Assembly: GCA_900544905.1 (NCBI GenBank)
Contig: UQXF01000002.1
Location: 13,983-77,982 of the forward strand
Length of the DNA stretch: 64,000 bases
From: an uncultured Clostridium sp.
GTDB lineage: Bacteria; Bacillota; Clostridia; Lachnospirales; Lachnospiraceae
Direction: 5' to 3'
Shown here: positions 53,270 through 62,965 of the stretch, one piece after another
Layout of the letters: every line of letters begins with the position of its first letter
How positions within the stretch are numbered: position 1 is the first letter of the stretch
Notes under the pieces: model-generated
Database searches by the model: none
The model's input: the letters and a program-made list of their open reading frames with translations, nothing else
Told to the model about the DNA's origin: nothing
Made by a program: the position numbers and the translations under genes

Positions 53270-54256
53270 ATGAGCATTAGAATTGGCATTTTAGGCTATG
53301 GTAATCTGGGCAGAGGAGTAGAGTGTGCGGTTAAGCAGAATCCGGATATGGAGCTTGTGGCAGTATTTACCAGAAGAGAGCCGGAAACGGTTTCCATTTT
53401 GACAAAGGAAGCCTGTGTGTGCAGGGTTTCTGAGGTGGAGGACTGGAAAGATAAAATTGATGTTATGATTCTTTGCGGAGGAAGCGCAACAGACCTTCCG
53501 GAGCAGACCCCGGAGTATGTAAAATTATTTAATGTGGTGGACAGCTTTGATACCCACGCTAAGATTCCGGAGCACTTTGAAAATGTGGATAAGGCAGCAA
53601 GGGAAAACGGAAAGATAGGTATTATTTCAGTAGGCTGGGACCCGGGAATGTTCTCATTAAACAGAATGTATGCCAATGCAATTCTGCCGGAGGGAAAGGA
53701 TTATACTTTCTGGGGTAAGGGCGTCAGCCAGGGACATTCCGATGCAATCCGCCGGATTAAGGGAGTGAAAAATGCCAAGCAGTATACGATTCCGGTGGAC
53801 AGTGCATTAGAGGCAGTCCGTGCAGGAGAAAATCCGGAGCTTACAACCAGACAGAAGCATACAAGAGAATGCTTTGTTGTACTGGAGGAAGGGGCAGATG
53901 CGGCAAAGGTAGAAAAAGAGATTAAGACTATGCCAAACTACTTTGCTGATTATGATACAACGGTTCATTTTATCAGTGAGGAGGAGCTTATGGAAAAGCA
54001 CAGCGGAATTCCTCATGGTGGTTTTGTAATCCGCTCCGGAAGCACCGGATGGGAACAGGAGAACAGCCATGTAATCGAGTACAGCCTGAAACTGGATTCC
54101 AATCCGGAATTTACAGCCTGCGTTATTGCGGCATATGCCAGGGCAGCCTATAAGCTTTCTAAGGAAGGACAGACAGGCTGCAGAACAGTGTTTGACATTG
54201 CACCGGCATATTTAAGCGCAAAGAGCGGCGAGGAACTGAGGAAAACTTTACTTTAA
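53270..54256 (+). CDS. ddh: meso-Diaminopimelate dehydrogenase
   Basis: 328 residues. An NADP Rossmann fold opens the protein (IRIGILGYGNLGRGVECAV), followed by the DAP dehydrogenase blocks LCGGSATDLPEQTPEY, SVGWDPGMFSLNRMYANAIL and GKGVSQGHSDAIRRIKGVK. Makes meso-DAP from tetrahydrodipicolinate in one step, supplying peptidoglycan and lysine. The start ATG 53270 has AAAGGAG upstream; the frame open to 53117 has no site. It may also provide the DAP that a LysA-like enzyme uses, but lies far from the dlt-like operon. Confidence 0.93.
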   Translation: MSIRIGILGYGNLGRGVECAVKQNPDMELVAVFTRREPETVSILTKEACVCRVSEVEDWKDKIDVMILCGGSATDLPEQTPEYVKLFNVVDSFDTHAKIPEHFENVDKAARENGKIGIISVGWDPGMFSLNRMYANAILPEGKDYTFWGKGVSQGHSDAIRRIKGVKNAKQYTIPVDSALEAVRAGENPELTTRQKHTRECFVVLEEGADAAKVEKEIKTMPNYFADYDTTVHFISEEELMEKHSGIPHGGFVIRSGSTGWEQENSHVIEYSLKLDSNPEFTACVIAAYARAAYKLSKEGQTGCRTVFDIAPAYLSAKSGEELRKTLL

Positions 54257-54289
54257 TTTATAAAATTTTTGTAAAGTGAGGAAAAGAAT

Positions 54290-54694
54290 TTATTCCGGCT
54301 GCTCAGAGGTGCAGTGTGCACATTTTGTGGCGTCAACAGGAATCTCGCTCTTGCAGAATGGACAGATTTTGGTGGAAGGTGTTTCCTCTGCCGGTTTCTT
54401 GCCGAGAGACAAAGCCTTGTTAATGGTTTTCATTAAGCAGAACAGGATAAAAGCCATAATGAGGAAATTTACCACTGAGGATAAAAATGCAGAGCCATAG
54501 GCAGAGATTTGTGCCCAGCTGTAAAGATGATATCCTGTTCCGCCGGTGAGAAATACAAGAAGCGGGTTGATAAAATTGTCAGTCAACGAGGTAACAATAC
54601 CGGAAAAAGCACCGCCGATGATGACGCCGACTGCCATATCCATAACGTTACCCTTGAGTGCAAAAGCCTTAAATTCTTCTAAAAATTTTTTCAT
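54290..54694 (-). CDS. mscL: Large-conductance mechanosensitive channel with zinc-ribbon tail
   Basis: 134 residues. The MscL core is complete: the N-terminal amphipathic helix and first membrane helix FALKGNVMDMAVGVIIGGAF, then VNFLIMAFILFCLM as the second. After a short linker the tail has CPFCKSEIPVDATKCAHC, a CxxC-x10-CxxC zinc ribbon not found in the classical E. coli protein. It opens under membrane tension to release solutes. AGAAGGAG upstream. Convergent with ddh. Confidence 0.92.
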   Translation of the reverse strand: MKKFLEEFKAFALKGNVMDMAVGVIIGGAFSGIVTSLTDNFINPLLVFLTGGTGYHLYSWAQISAYGSAFLSSVVNFLIMAFILFCLMKTINKALSLGKKPAEETPSTKICPFCKSEIPVDATKCAHCTSEQPE

Positions 54695-54880
54695 CTGTTA
54701 ATTCTCCTTCTTTTGTTTTTTTATAATATTATAAGAAAATGGACAGTTTTTCAATATAATATAATTAAAACAGGCTTAAAAAAGCGGCAAAGCCTTTTTA
54801 AATATGTTGTGCTTTTGTGTAAAATATTATAACATGAATAAGCGGGGGATTGGATTAGCAGGTAAGAAGGAGGAGAAAGA

Positions 54881-55222
54881 GTGCAGGAACCACATTGGAA
54901 GGGAAAACATTATTCTTTTTTTCAGAATAGGGAGTGTGAATACTTTCCCTGTCATCAGGGAATCGAGGAAGAACAGTTTAACTGTCTGTTCTGTTATTGT
55001 CCGCTTTATGTGTTAGGTGATAAGTGCGGCGGAAACCCTGTTTTTTTGGAAAATGGTATAAAGGATTGTACACACTGTACGCTTCCGCATAAACCTGAAA
55101 ATTATGGCTATGTAACAGGACAGTTCAAACGGATATCGGAAGTGATGAAAAATAAGCCTTGTTTGATTGGTTCATGCGAGGAGAAAACGGATGATAAACA
55201 GGACGCTTCTGTTGACAAATGA
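54881..55222 (+). CDS. Cysteine-rich small protein
   Basis: 113 residues from GTG 54881 (AAGGAGGAG upstream). Ten cysteines, most in the first 70 residues, spaced CEYFPCHQG, FNCLFCYCPLYV, DKCGGNP, DCTHCTLPH: probably binds zinc or an Fe-S cluster. It belongs to a cysteine-rich small domain family of unknown role found in clostridia and methanogens, sometimes near cobalamin genes. It sits upstream of the ileS T-box, but the T-box has its own start region. Confidence 0.75.
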   Translation: MQEPHWKGKHYSFFQNRECEYFPCHQGIEEEQFNCLFCYCPLYVLGDKCGGNPVFLENGIKDCTHCTLPHKPENYGYVTGQFKRISEVMKNKPCLIGSCEEKTDDKQDASVDK

Positions 55223-55254
55223 TTCATGAAATGATATAAAAAATACATAGCAAT

Positions 55255-55614
55255 GAAAAGACGATGAAGGAGACAGTACCTTTTTTCTGAAACAGTTCCG
55301 CAGACGTGTAAGAGAGCTTCGGGACAAGCGAGCCTGTGATGGTGGAAGTCGGGCGGGAGTAGGAAGGATGGGAATATCACTCCTGAGTTGTGAACTGAAC
55401 GGATTAAGAACCGCAGATATCCGGCAACCGGATTTTTTCTTAATTCCAGTAGGCTTCAACGGCTGTTTCCCGTTACAGAAACCATGTATGAAAGCGTATA
55501 AGGAAAGATAACATTTTGCAAAATTTTTCCGGTAACGCAGAGTACAGTGTATTAGGTGGTATAGCGAATAACAAGCCCTTTTCGTCCTGATACAGGAGAA
55601 AAGGGCTTTTATAT
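55255..55614 (+). promoter_or_regulatory. T-box riboswitch controlling ileS
   Basis: A 360-base leader with T-box features: the conserved AGGTGGTATAGCG (55554-55566) that pairs with the uncharged tRNA end, followed by a terminator hairpin AAGCCCTTTTC ... GAAAAGGGCTTTT (55573-55610). The specifier in the upstream stem I loop reads ATC (55376-55378) within GGAATATCAC, matching isoleucine. Low charged tRNA-Ile would stabilise the antiterminator and switch on ileS. Confidence 0.88.
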
Positions 55615-55637
55615 TATAAAGAAAGGAATTCAGAGCA

Positions 55638-58600
55638 ATGTACGAAAAAGTATCCACAAACTTAAACTTCGTAGAGCGTGAGCAGAAGACATTAGACTTC
55701 TGGAAAGAGAACAAAATTTTTGAACAGTCCATTGAAGAAAAGGAAGGCAAACCGGTATATACCTTCTATGACGGACCACCAACTGCAAATGGTAAACCCC
55801 ATATCGGACATGTTTTAACCCGTGTCATCAAGGATATGATTCCGAGATATCAGACCATGAAGGGGCATAAGATTATCCGTAAGGCTGGATGGGATACCCA
55901 CGGACTTCCGGTAGAGTTAGAGGTAGAGAAATTATTGGGGATTGACGGCAAGGAACAGATTGAGGAATATGGTCTCGACCCGTTTATCACAAAATGTAAG
56001 GAATCTGTCTGGAAATACAAGGGAATGTGGGAGGAGTTCTCCGGCAAGGTTGGTTTCTGGGCAGACATGGATGACCCGTATGTAACCTACCACAATGATT
56101 TTATTGAGTCAGAATGGTGGGCGCTTAAGAAAATCTGGGACAGGGGCTTATTGTATAAGGGCTTTAAGATTGTGCCTTACTGCCCACGCTGTGGTACTCC
56201 GTTGTCAAGCCATGAGGTGGCACAGGGTTATAAATTAGTCAAAGAGCGTTCCGCAGTGGTACGTTTTAAGGTTGTTGGGGAGGACGCCTATTTTCTGGCA
56301 TGGACAACCACACCATGGACATTGCCTTCCAACGTGGCGCTTTGCGTAAATCCGGATGAGACCTACTGCAAGGTAAAGGCGGCAGACGGTTATACCTATT
56401 ATATGGCGCAGGCGCTTCTTGACAAGGTGCTTGGCAGGCTGGCAGACGAGGAAAATGGGGTTGCAGCTTATGAGGTCCTTGAAACCTATGTTGGTACAGA
56501 CCTTGAACATAAGGAATATGAGCCGTTATATGCCTGTGCGGCAGAGGTGGCTGAAAAGCAGAAAAAGAAGGGTCACTATATTACCTGTGATTCTTATGTC
56601 ACCATGACAGACGGTACCGGTATCGTTCATATTGCACCTGCATTTGGTGAGGACGATGCCCAGGTGGGAAGAAAATATGACCTTCCGTTTGTCCAGTTTG
56701 TAGACGGCAAGGGTAATTTGACAGAGGAGACTCCGTTTGCCGGGCTGTTCGTAAAGGATGCAGACCCGAAGGTACTGGTTGATTTGGACAGCAGAGGACT
56801 GTTATTTGACGCTCCGAAATTCGAGCATGACTATCCATATTGCTGGCGGTGCGACACTCCGCTTATCTACTATGCAAGAGATACCTGGTTTATCAAAATG
56901 ACTGCAGTCCGTGAGGATTTAATCCGTAACAATGATACAGTGAACTGGATTCCGGAGTCCATCGGAAAGGGACGTTTTGGCGACTGGTTAAAGAATGTCC
57001 AGGACTGGGGTATTTCCCGTAACCGTTACTGGGGAACGCCGCTTAATATCTGGGAGTGTGAGTGCGGTAAGCGTCATGCCATTGGTTCCATTGCAGAGCT
57101 TAAGGAAATGAGTGATAACTGTCCGGAGGATATCGAATTACACCGTCCGTATATTGATGCAGTTACGATTAAGTGTCCGGACTGTGGAAAGGAAATGCAC
57201 CGGGTACCGGAGGTAATTGACTGCTGGTTTGATTCCGGCGCCATGCCATTTGCACAGTGGCATTACCCATTTGAAAATGAAGACATCTTCAAGGAGAATT
57301 TCCCGGCTGACTTCATTTCCGAGGCAGTTGACCAGACAAGAGGATGGTTTTACTCCCTGATGGCGATTTCAACTCTGATTTTCAACGAGGCGCCTTATAA
57401 GAATGTCATCGTTCTTGGTCATGTCCAGGATAAGGACGGGCAGAAGATGAGTAAGTCAAAAGGAAATGCGGTAGACCCGATGGAGGCGCTTAACAAGTAC
57501 GGTGCCGATGCAATCCGCTGGTATTTCTACACCAATTCGGCTCCATGGCTGCCAAACCGTTTCCATGAGGATGCAGTTGTTGAGGGACAGCGTAAATTTA
57601 TGGGTACATTGTGGAATACCTATGCCTTTTATGTACTCTATGCCAATATTGACAACTTTGACCCGACTAAGTACAGCCTTGATTATGACAAGCTGGCGGT
57701 TATGGATAAATGGCTGCTTTCTAAGCTGAATACGGCTGTCAGGGCAGTGGATGACAATTTAGGCAATTACCGGATTCCGGAGGCTGCAAGAGCCATGAGT
57801 GAGTTCGTGGACGATATGAGTAACTGGTATGTAAGACGTTCCCGTGAACGTTTCTGGGCAAAGGGAATGGAGCAGGATAAGATTAATGCTTATATGACGC
57901 TGTATACAGCACTGGTTACCATCTGTAAGACAGCGGCACCGATGATTCCGTTTATGACAGAGGATATCTACCAGAATCTTGTCCGGAGTGTGGATAAATC
58001 CGCTCCAAAGAGCATTCATCTGTGTGACTTCCCGGAGGTGGATGAGAAGATGGTAGATAAGGAGCTTGAGGCAGACATGGACGAGGTTCTTAAGATTGTT
58101 GTCTTGGGACGTGCTGCAAGAAACAGCGCCAATATCAAGAACCGCCAGCCGATTGGCAATATGTATGTGAAGGCAGCCAAGGAGCTTTCCGATTTCTACA
58201 AGGAAATCATCGAGGATGAGTTGAATGTGAAGTCTGTGGAATTCAAGGATGATGTATCTGAATTTAGCTCCTACAGCTTCAAGCCACAGTTAAAGACTGT
58301 TGGACCGAAGTATGGAAAGCAGTTGAATGCAATCCGTGAGTATCTTTCTAATGTAGACGGTAATGAAGCGATGAATACCTTAAAGACAGAGGGAGCCTTG
58401 AAGTTTGATGCCAATGGTGTGGAGGTATCTTTGGCAGAGGAAGATTTGCTGATTGACATTGCACAGACCGAAGGCTTTGAAACCCAGGCAGACGCAGTGG
58501 TTACGGTGGTGCTTGATACCAACTTAACAGAGGAGCTTCTTGAGGAGGGCTTTGTCCGGGAGATTATCTCCAAGGTACAGACTATGCGTAAGGAAGCCGG

Positions 58601-58796
58601 CTTTGAGGTAATGGATAAGATTACGATTTCCGCTGCAGGCAATGACAAGGTTGCTGATATTATGAAACGTAATGAAGAGGTAATCTTTGCAGATGTACTT
58701 GCCACCGGAATTGAGTACGGTGAGGTATCCGGTTATACAAAGAGCTGGAATATCAATGGAGAAAAGGTTGACCTTGGTGTGACAAAAAATTCCTAA
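55638..58796 (+). CDS. ileS: Isoleucyl-tRNA synthetase, type 2
   Basis: 1052 residues. HIGH motif PHIGHVLTRVIKD (~55), KMSKS motif KMSKSKGNAVDP (~598), and a large editing domain between (WTTTPWTLPSNVA, ~225). The length and C-terminal extension are those of eukaryote-like type 2 IleRS rather than the ~930-residue E. coli type; that class is often less sensitive to mupirocin (family knowledge). Expression is controlled by the T-box at 55255. Monocistronic with the terminator at 58844. Confidence 0.96.
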   Translation: MYEKVSTNLNFVEREQKTLDFWKENKIFEQSIEEKEGKPVYTFYDGPPTANGKPHIGHVLTRVIKDMIPRYQTMKGHKIIRKAGWDTHGLPVELEVEKLLGIDGKEQIEEYGLDPFITKCKESVWKYKGMWEEFSGKVGFWADMDDPYVTYHNDFIESEWWALKKIWDRGLLYKGFKIVPYCPRCGTPLSSHEVAQGYKLVKERSAVVRFKVVGEDAYFLAWTTTPWTLPSNVALCVNPDETYCKVKAADGYTYYMAQALLDKVLGRLADEENGVAAYEVLETYVGTDLEHKEYEPLYACAAEVAEKQKKKGHYITCDSYVTMTDGTGIVHIAPAFGEDDAQVGRKYDLPFVQFVDGKGNLTEETPFAGLFVKDADPKVLVDLDSRGLLFDAPKFEHDYPYCWRCDTPLIYYARDTWFIKMTAVREDLIRNNDTVNWIPESIGKGRFGDWLKNVQDWGISRNRYWGTPLNIWECECGKRHAIGSIAELKEMSDNCPEDIELHRPYIDAVTIKCPDCGKEMHRVPEVIDCWFDSGAMPFAQWHYPFENEDIFKENFPADFISEAVDQTRGWFYSLMAISTLIFNEAPYKNVIVLGHVQDKDGQKMSKSKGNAVDPMEALNKYGADAIRWYFYTNSAPWLPNRFHEDAVVEGQRKFMGTLWNTYAFYVLYANIDNFDPTKYSLDYDKLAVMDKWLLSKLNTAVRAVDDNLGNYRIPEAARAMSEFVDDMSNWYVRRSRERFWAKGMEQDKINAYMTLYTALVTICKTAAPMIPFMTEDIYQNLVRSVDKSAPKSIHLCDFPEVDEKMVDKELEADMDEVLKIVVLGRAARNSANIKNRQPIGNMYVKAAKELSDFYKEIIEDELNVKSVEFKDDVSEFSSYSFKPQLKTVGPKYGKQLNAIREYLSNVDGNEAMNTLKTEGALKFDANGVEVSLAEEDLLIDIAQTEGFETQADAVVTVVLDTNLTEELLEEGFVREIISKVQTMRKEAGFEVMDKITISAAGNDKVADIMKRNEEVIFADVLATGIEYGEVSGYTKSWNINGEKVDLGVTKNS

Positions 58797-58843
58797 GGAA
58801 GAGTGTTGTACGGTTTCTGAACAGAGATTTTAATAGGATAAGG

Positions 58844-58876
58844 AAAACCGCTGTCGCAGGATGGCGGTTTTTCTTG
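58844..58876 (+). terminator. Terminator of ileS
   Basis: AAAACCGC and GCGGTTTT around a 14-base spacer, followed by a T-rich tail. Confidence 0.75.
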
Positions 58877-58960
58877 TAATAAGAACAATATCGTAATATA
58901 ATATTTAGAAGAAAGTATGAATTTGTGTATCAAAGTGTTTATTTTATCAGGAGGGGAATT

Positions 58961-60283
58961 ATGGATTTAGAGAAGTCTGTGGTTGAAAAGAAAAGTTCGC
59001 TGGAATGGTTTCTGCATAAGAGGTTTGTTACTATTGGTGTTATTATGGGAGTGTTAATGGTTTTATGTTCTACCATTATTATCAGGCTGTCCTTTCTGCT
59101 TCGGAATGTATATAGAGAAGCAGGAGACAATACAAAGGAATGGATTCCGGTTGCAGGTCTTGCCTTTGGAGTACTTGTCATTGTAATTATTGTTATGGTG
59201 GACATAGTTCTGAACAAAATGGCTATGGCGGTTATCAACAAGATTAAGATTCCGCTGGACGATATCAGTACTTCTATTCACGATTTATCACAGGGAAATC
59301 TGGACACGGTGATTTCTTATACCGAAAGAGATGAGTTTGGCACCATTGTAGATAATACGGCGGCAACTATTGTTGAGTTGAAGAAGTATATCACCAATAT
59401 TTCAGAGATATTGACACAGATGTCAGATAAAAATATGGCAATGTCAGTGGATATCGATTATGTTGGCGACTTCCTTCCAATTAAGGAATCCATAGAGAAT
59501 ATAATTGACGCAATGAATTCGTTATTGGGTGGCGTTCTGGAATCCATGGATGTCATCCGCACGGGAGCAAAAAATATGGCGGAAACTGCTTCTTCTTTAG
59601 CAGAGGGAGCCTCTACCCAGAGCAATGAAATCCAGGATTTGTTTAACCATATTAGCCAGGTGACAGATGATATTGTGGAGAATGCGGAAAAGGCGGAAAA
59701 GGTGGCTGTACTGGCAAATGAATCCATGGCAGTTGTGGAGGAAGGCAACAACCAGATGATTCATCTGTTAGATGCCATGGAGATTATTAAAAAGCAGGCT
59801 GATGACATTTCCAATATCATACAGGTTATCAATTCCATATCCGAACAGACAAAGCTGTTATCACTTAATGCGTCTATTGAGGCAGCACGGGCAGGAGAGC
59901 AGGGAAAAGGCTTTGCAGTTGTTGCAGATGAGATTGGTAAGCTGGCAGAGGAATGCGGTGATGCGGTGGACACAACAAATGAATTGATTAATAAAACGAT
60001 TCAGGCAGTGAATGCCGGAGGAACACTGGCAGACGAAACCGCCGGTATTTTAAAGAAAATTGTTAATTCCACCACGGAGACAACCCAGCTTGTAGGGGAT
60101 ATTTCCAGGGTATGCTCAAAGGAAGAAGGAAACATGAAGGTTATTGTGAGCGGTATTGAAAACATTGACAGCGTGGTATCCAATAATGCAGCCTCTTCAG
60201 AGGAAAGTGCTGCAGTAAGTGAAGAATTGCTGGCAATGGTGGAGAATCTGGAGGGACAGATTCAGGAATATCAGTTAAAATAG
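58961..60283 (+). CDS. Methyl-accepting chemotaxis protein with no outside sensor domain
   Basis: 440 residues from ATG 58961 (AGGAGGGG upstream). Two transmembrane helices (about 22-45 and 65-88) are separated by only ~20 residues, so there is no periplasmic-type ligand domain. A HAMP-like segment follows (KIPLDDISTSIHDLSQGNLD), then a long signalling coiled coil. The kinase-contact tip is well kept: ISEQTKLLSLNASIEAARAGEQGKGFAVVADEIGKLAEE (shown in part). It must signal from the membrane, from inside, or with a partner. No other chemotaxis genes are nearby. Confidence 0.9.
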   Translation: MDLEKSVVEKKSSLEWFLHKRFVTIGVIMGVLMVLCSTIIIRLSFLLRNVYREAGDNTKEWIPVAGLAFGVLVIVIIVMVDIVLNKMAMAVINKIKIPLDDISTSIHDLSQGNLDTVISYTERDEFGTIVDNTAATIVELKKYITNISEILTQMSDKNMAMSVDIDYVGDFLPIKESIENIIDAMNSLLGGVLESMDVIRTGAKNMAETASSLAEGASTQSNEIQDLFNHISQVTDDIVENAEKAEKVAVLANESMAVVEEGNNQMIHLLDAMEIIKKQADDISNIIQVINSISEQTKLLSLNASIEAARAGEQGKGFAVVADEIGKLAEECGDAVDTTNELINKTIQAVNAGGTLADETAGILKKIVNSTTETTQLVGDISRVCSKEEGNMKVIVSGIENIDSVVSNNAASSEESAAVSEELLAMVENLEGQIQEYQLK

Positions 60284-60292
60284 ATGAAAAAA

Positions 60293-60352
60293 TATACACA
60301 AATTTATTCGGAGCCCGGGTAAGCCGGGGGAATAAATTTGTGTATTTTTTTA
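60293..60352. terminator. Bidirectional terminator
   Basis: ATACACAAATTTATTC and GAATAAATTTGTGTAT form a 16-bp stem with an inner CCCGG/CCGGGG-type loop, followed by TTTTTT. It serves the chemoreceptor gene and the facing DUF4173 gene. Confidence 0.85.
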
Positions 60353-60374
60353 ATAATCAATTATTTTCTACCCG

Positions 60375-61961
60375 CTAATTTGATATCTGTTTGCATTTCC
60401 GGTAGCATATATATTCTATAAAGTTAAAATGCTTCCAGGAGAAGAGGGATTTCTCCAAGCTTTCGTCATAAATTTCAGCATTCTTTTGCAGGGTATAGTC
60501 GTTAAAGGTTTCATCTGAGATATCATAGTCATATTCATAAAAATGCTCATCCACGGATAAATAATTGTTAATAAGCTGGCGCTCAGCTTCTGTCAGAAAA
60601 GATTTATGTTTTTCCTCTAAATCAGACAGCGCCGATGCGTAAGCCTTTGAATACCGGTAATCGTAGGGCAGGTAATCACCCAGGTAGTCTGCCGTACCAT
60701 CAGCAAAATCCTTTTCAAACTGTGCCACATTGTATCGGGCAATAAGACCATCCGCATTAGACAGTGCAAATACAGTATAAAAGCAGGTTAGCACAAACAG
60801 GCAATAGTGGAAGCTGTTCCAGTTTTCTTTGTAAATGGAAACGGTACTCCCCACCATAAAAAAGAAGAGGAGAAGCAAAAACCACAGGACAAACAACCGG
60901 AGAAAGGTCAGATGATAAGCTTGGACATACATCTGCATCCGGTATGCGGAGGAGGCAATCATAACAAAGGTACAAAGGCAGGTAATGGTCATTACTACCT
61001 TGAGGATTGTGTTCTTTGTGAAGTGCTTATTGCAGAACAGAACAAGGAAAAAGTTAATAAGCGCCACAAATAAGAGTTCAAAAAATCCTTCTCTGGCATA
61101 TTCGGCATATTCATACTGAACGATTGGCACACCGATGAACAGGAATAAAAGCTGGATACCGGAAAATATGACATATACAATGTCAATCATAATAAAAATA
61201 GTCACAGCAATAGGCGTTCCAAAGCGGGCAGGCTCCTTTATTTCTTCTTTTAAATTTCCTCTGCACAGGGCGCTTATGACCAGATAGAGGAGCAGAGTGT
61301 AGATGATAAAGCTGCAGGGCAGCAATACCATATCTTCCGGAAGATTTTCTGTCAGCCATTTATACATAGAGTCAAAATTAATGATATGTTCCAGCATATC
61401 GGAAAATACCTGGTCTGCACTGGCTAAAAGAAGGGTAGTTATAAATAAAATAGGGATTCCGGCTGTAATACCGATGATAACATAACGTGTCGTGGAGGAC
61501 ATTTTTTTGCTGTCGTTTTTGCGGTAATCACTCCAGTCCTGAAAGGGAACGGGTATGGCTTTTAATACCTGAATCCAATAGGAAAACAAAATAGCAGTGT
61601 ATTTTCCAAAATCCCATTTCTTATCGTTGTAAAACAATTTTATGCAGGCGATGGAAAACAATAGAAAGCTTCCTACGTGATTGAAAAATAAAAAGAAAGA
61701 GTTGTCTGTCAGGCAGTTGCCAAAGGAAATCAGTACCGCCGCAATGAAATAAAATATGCTTTCAGCGGAAATGGTAATGGACAGGTTATTGTCTTCCTCT
61801 GCCGGCTGATTCTTTAACCGTCTGGCAATGACCAGAAGAAAAATGGCGCTGATAGCGGCAAAGATACCGCTTCCAATACCGTCTGGGTTCTGGTAGGCAA
61901 ATAACAGATAGCAGATGCCATAGACAACGCACAGCTTCCATAAAAAAGAAAAATTATTCAT
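60375..61961 (-). CDS. DUF4173 multipass membrane protein
   Basis: 528 residues, 12 or so transmembrane segments (N-terminal pair, then several in 30-400), and a soluble C-terminal ~130 residues rich in Tyr/Asp/Glu (DYLGDYLPYDYRYSKAYASA). It matches the DUF4173/DUF4153 type common in Lachnospiraceae; function unknown. ATG 61961 follows the AGGAGG that lies within the end of the HTH gene. Translationally coupled to the small HTH regulator upstream. Confidence 0.75.
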   Translation of the reverse strand: MNNFSFLWKLCVVYGICYLLFAYQNPDGIGSGIFAAISAIFLLVIARRLKNQPAEEDNNLSITISAESIFYFIAAVLISFGNCLTDNSFFLFFNHVGSFLLFSIACIKLFYNDKKWDFGKYTAILFSYWIQVLKAIPVPFQDWSDYRKNDSKKMSSTTRYVIIGITAGIPILFITTLLLASADQVFSDMLEHIINFDSMYKWLTENLPEDMVLLPCSFIIYTLLLYLVISALCRGNLKEEIKEPARFGTPIAVTIFIMIDIVYVIFSGIQLLFLFIGVPIVQYEYAEYAREGFFELLFVALINFFLVLFCNKHFTKNTILKVVMTITCLCTFVMIASSAYRMQMYVQAYHLTFLRLFVLWFLLLLFFFMVGSTVSIYKENWNSFHYCLFVLTCFYTVFALSNADGLIARYNVAQFEKDFADGTADYLGDYLPYDYRYSKAYASALSDLEEKHKSFLTEAERQLINNYLSVDEHFYEYDYDISDETFNDYTLQKNAEIYDESLEKSLFSWKHFNFIEYICYRKCKQISN

Positions 61962-62175
61962 TATTTTCATCCTCCTCTTCAAATTCTAAAATGTCTCCGG
62001 GCTGGCAGTCCAATGCCTTGCAGATGGCAGCCAGAGTGGAAAAACGTATGGCTTTTGCTTTGTTATTTTTTAGGATGGAAAGGTTTGCCATGGTGATATC
62101 CACCTTTTCAGACAGCTCTGTCAGTCCCATTTTTCGTTTTGCCATCATAATATCTAAATTCACAATAATTTTCAT
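61954..62175 (-). CDS. Small Cro/CI-type (YozG-like) HTH regulator
   Basis: 73 residues, essentially one helix-turn-helix: MAKRKMGLTELSEKVDITMANLSIL and FSTLAAICKALDCQPGDIL. The acidic tail EFEEEDENNE follows. Such regulators often accompany DUF2975 membrane proteins, as here. GAGGTG upstream. Overlaps the DUF4173 gene by 8 bases. Confidence 0.9.
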   Translation of the reverse strand: MKIIVNLDIMMAKRKMGLTELSEKVDITMANLSILKNNKAKAIRFSTLAAICKALDCQPGDILEFEEEDENNE

Positions 62176-62238
62176 AATAATGTATCACCTCTCAATTCCG
62201 GAATGTATGTTGATGCCTGTATTGTCTTTTCATGTCAA

Positions 62239-62688
62239 TCAAATGGTAAAATCATTTTCCTGTTTATAGGATACTGCCTGGGCAAACACCTGCGCCAGCA
62301 CAAGACTGAATAAACCGGCAATGAAAAATACAAGTATAATAATCAGTGTTGCAGGTGTTACGACAAAGAAAAGGCGGATTAGTGTTACAAGACTGATACC
62401 AAAGCTGGAGATGCCCATTCTTTTCAATGCAGTAACATTTTCTTCCACAAAACAGTCCTCCGCAATCACGGTCCGAAATATTCTGCGCAGGTAATAGATA
62501 ATCCAGAGGGCGAGTAAACCGCAGAGTATGAAAATAATGCACATGACAATATAGTTATTCTGAATGTTGGGATAGTAGATGCCCAGAAATTTAAAGGAAA
62601 TGGGTATGGTTAAGGTCACCAGTATTCCGCAGTAAAACATAAAGTCCAAAAAAAATTTGGTAAATTTACTTAGAAAATTTGTATGCAT
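62239..62688 (-). CDS. DUF2975 membrane protein
   Basis: 149 residues with four transmembrane helices (about 12-32, 48-68, 95-118, 120-140). The central charged loop reads RRIFRTVIAEDCFVEENVTALKRMG, the most conserved part of DUF2975. Commonly encoded next to a YozG-like HTH protein. Upstream site CGGAGGA. First gene of the three-gene leftward operon; role unknown. Confidence 0.85.
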   Translation of the reverse strand: MHTNFLSKFTKFFLDFMFYCGILVTLTIPISFKFLGIYYPNIQNNYIVMCIIFILCGLLALWIIYYLRRIFRTVIAEDCFVEENVTALKRMGISSFGISLVTLIRLFFVVTPATLIIILVFFIAGLFSLVLAQVFAQAVSYKQENDFTI

Positions 62689-62842
62689 ATAAGTATCCTC
62701 CGTTTGTTTATTTGACTTATTTTTTCATATAATAATACAGGATATTCCGAAAGTCAATATAAATTTATTGAAAAACGATAAAAAATTATTGATTTTTAAA
62801 AAATAAAGGAAAAATATTATAAATGAGAAGTGAAAATAAAGG

Positions 62843-62871
62843 TTGACATTGCTAATGTAAAATGATAATAT
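62843..62871 (+). promoter_or_regulatory. Promoter of the small anchored protein gene
   Basis: Consensus TTGACA (62843-62848), a 17-base spacer and TAATAT (62866-62871). The leader to 62965 includes the hairpin TACAGGAAAA / TTTTCCTGTA (62919-62944), without a T-run. Confidence 0.6.
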
Positions 62872-62965
62872 GTGACTAAATATTAAGGCGCTGTTCATGC
62901 TGGAGTATGTGCATATTCTACAGGAAAATGTGATTTTTCCTGTATGCAGATTTGGTAGGTAAAAG

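Noticed and set aside
54804..55016. Alternative 70-codon frame overlapping the cysteine-rich protein
   Set aside because: No ribosome site; the GTG-started cysteine-rich frame has a strong AAGGAGGAG site and a conserved cysteine pattern.
55172..55750. 192-codon minus-strand frame across the T-box
   Set aside because: It runs antisense to the T-box leader and the ileS start; no independent evidence of coding.
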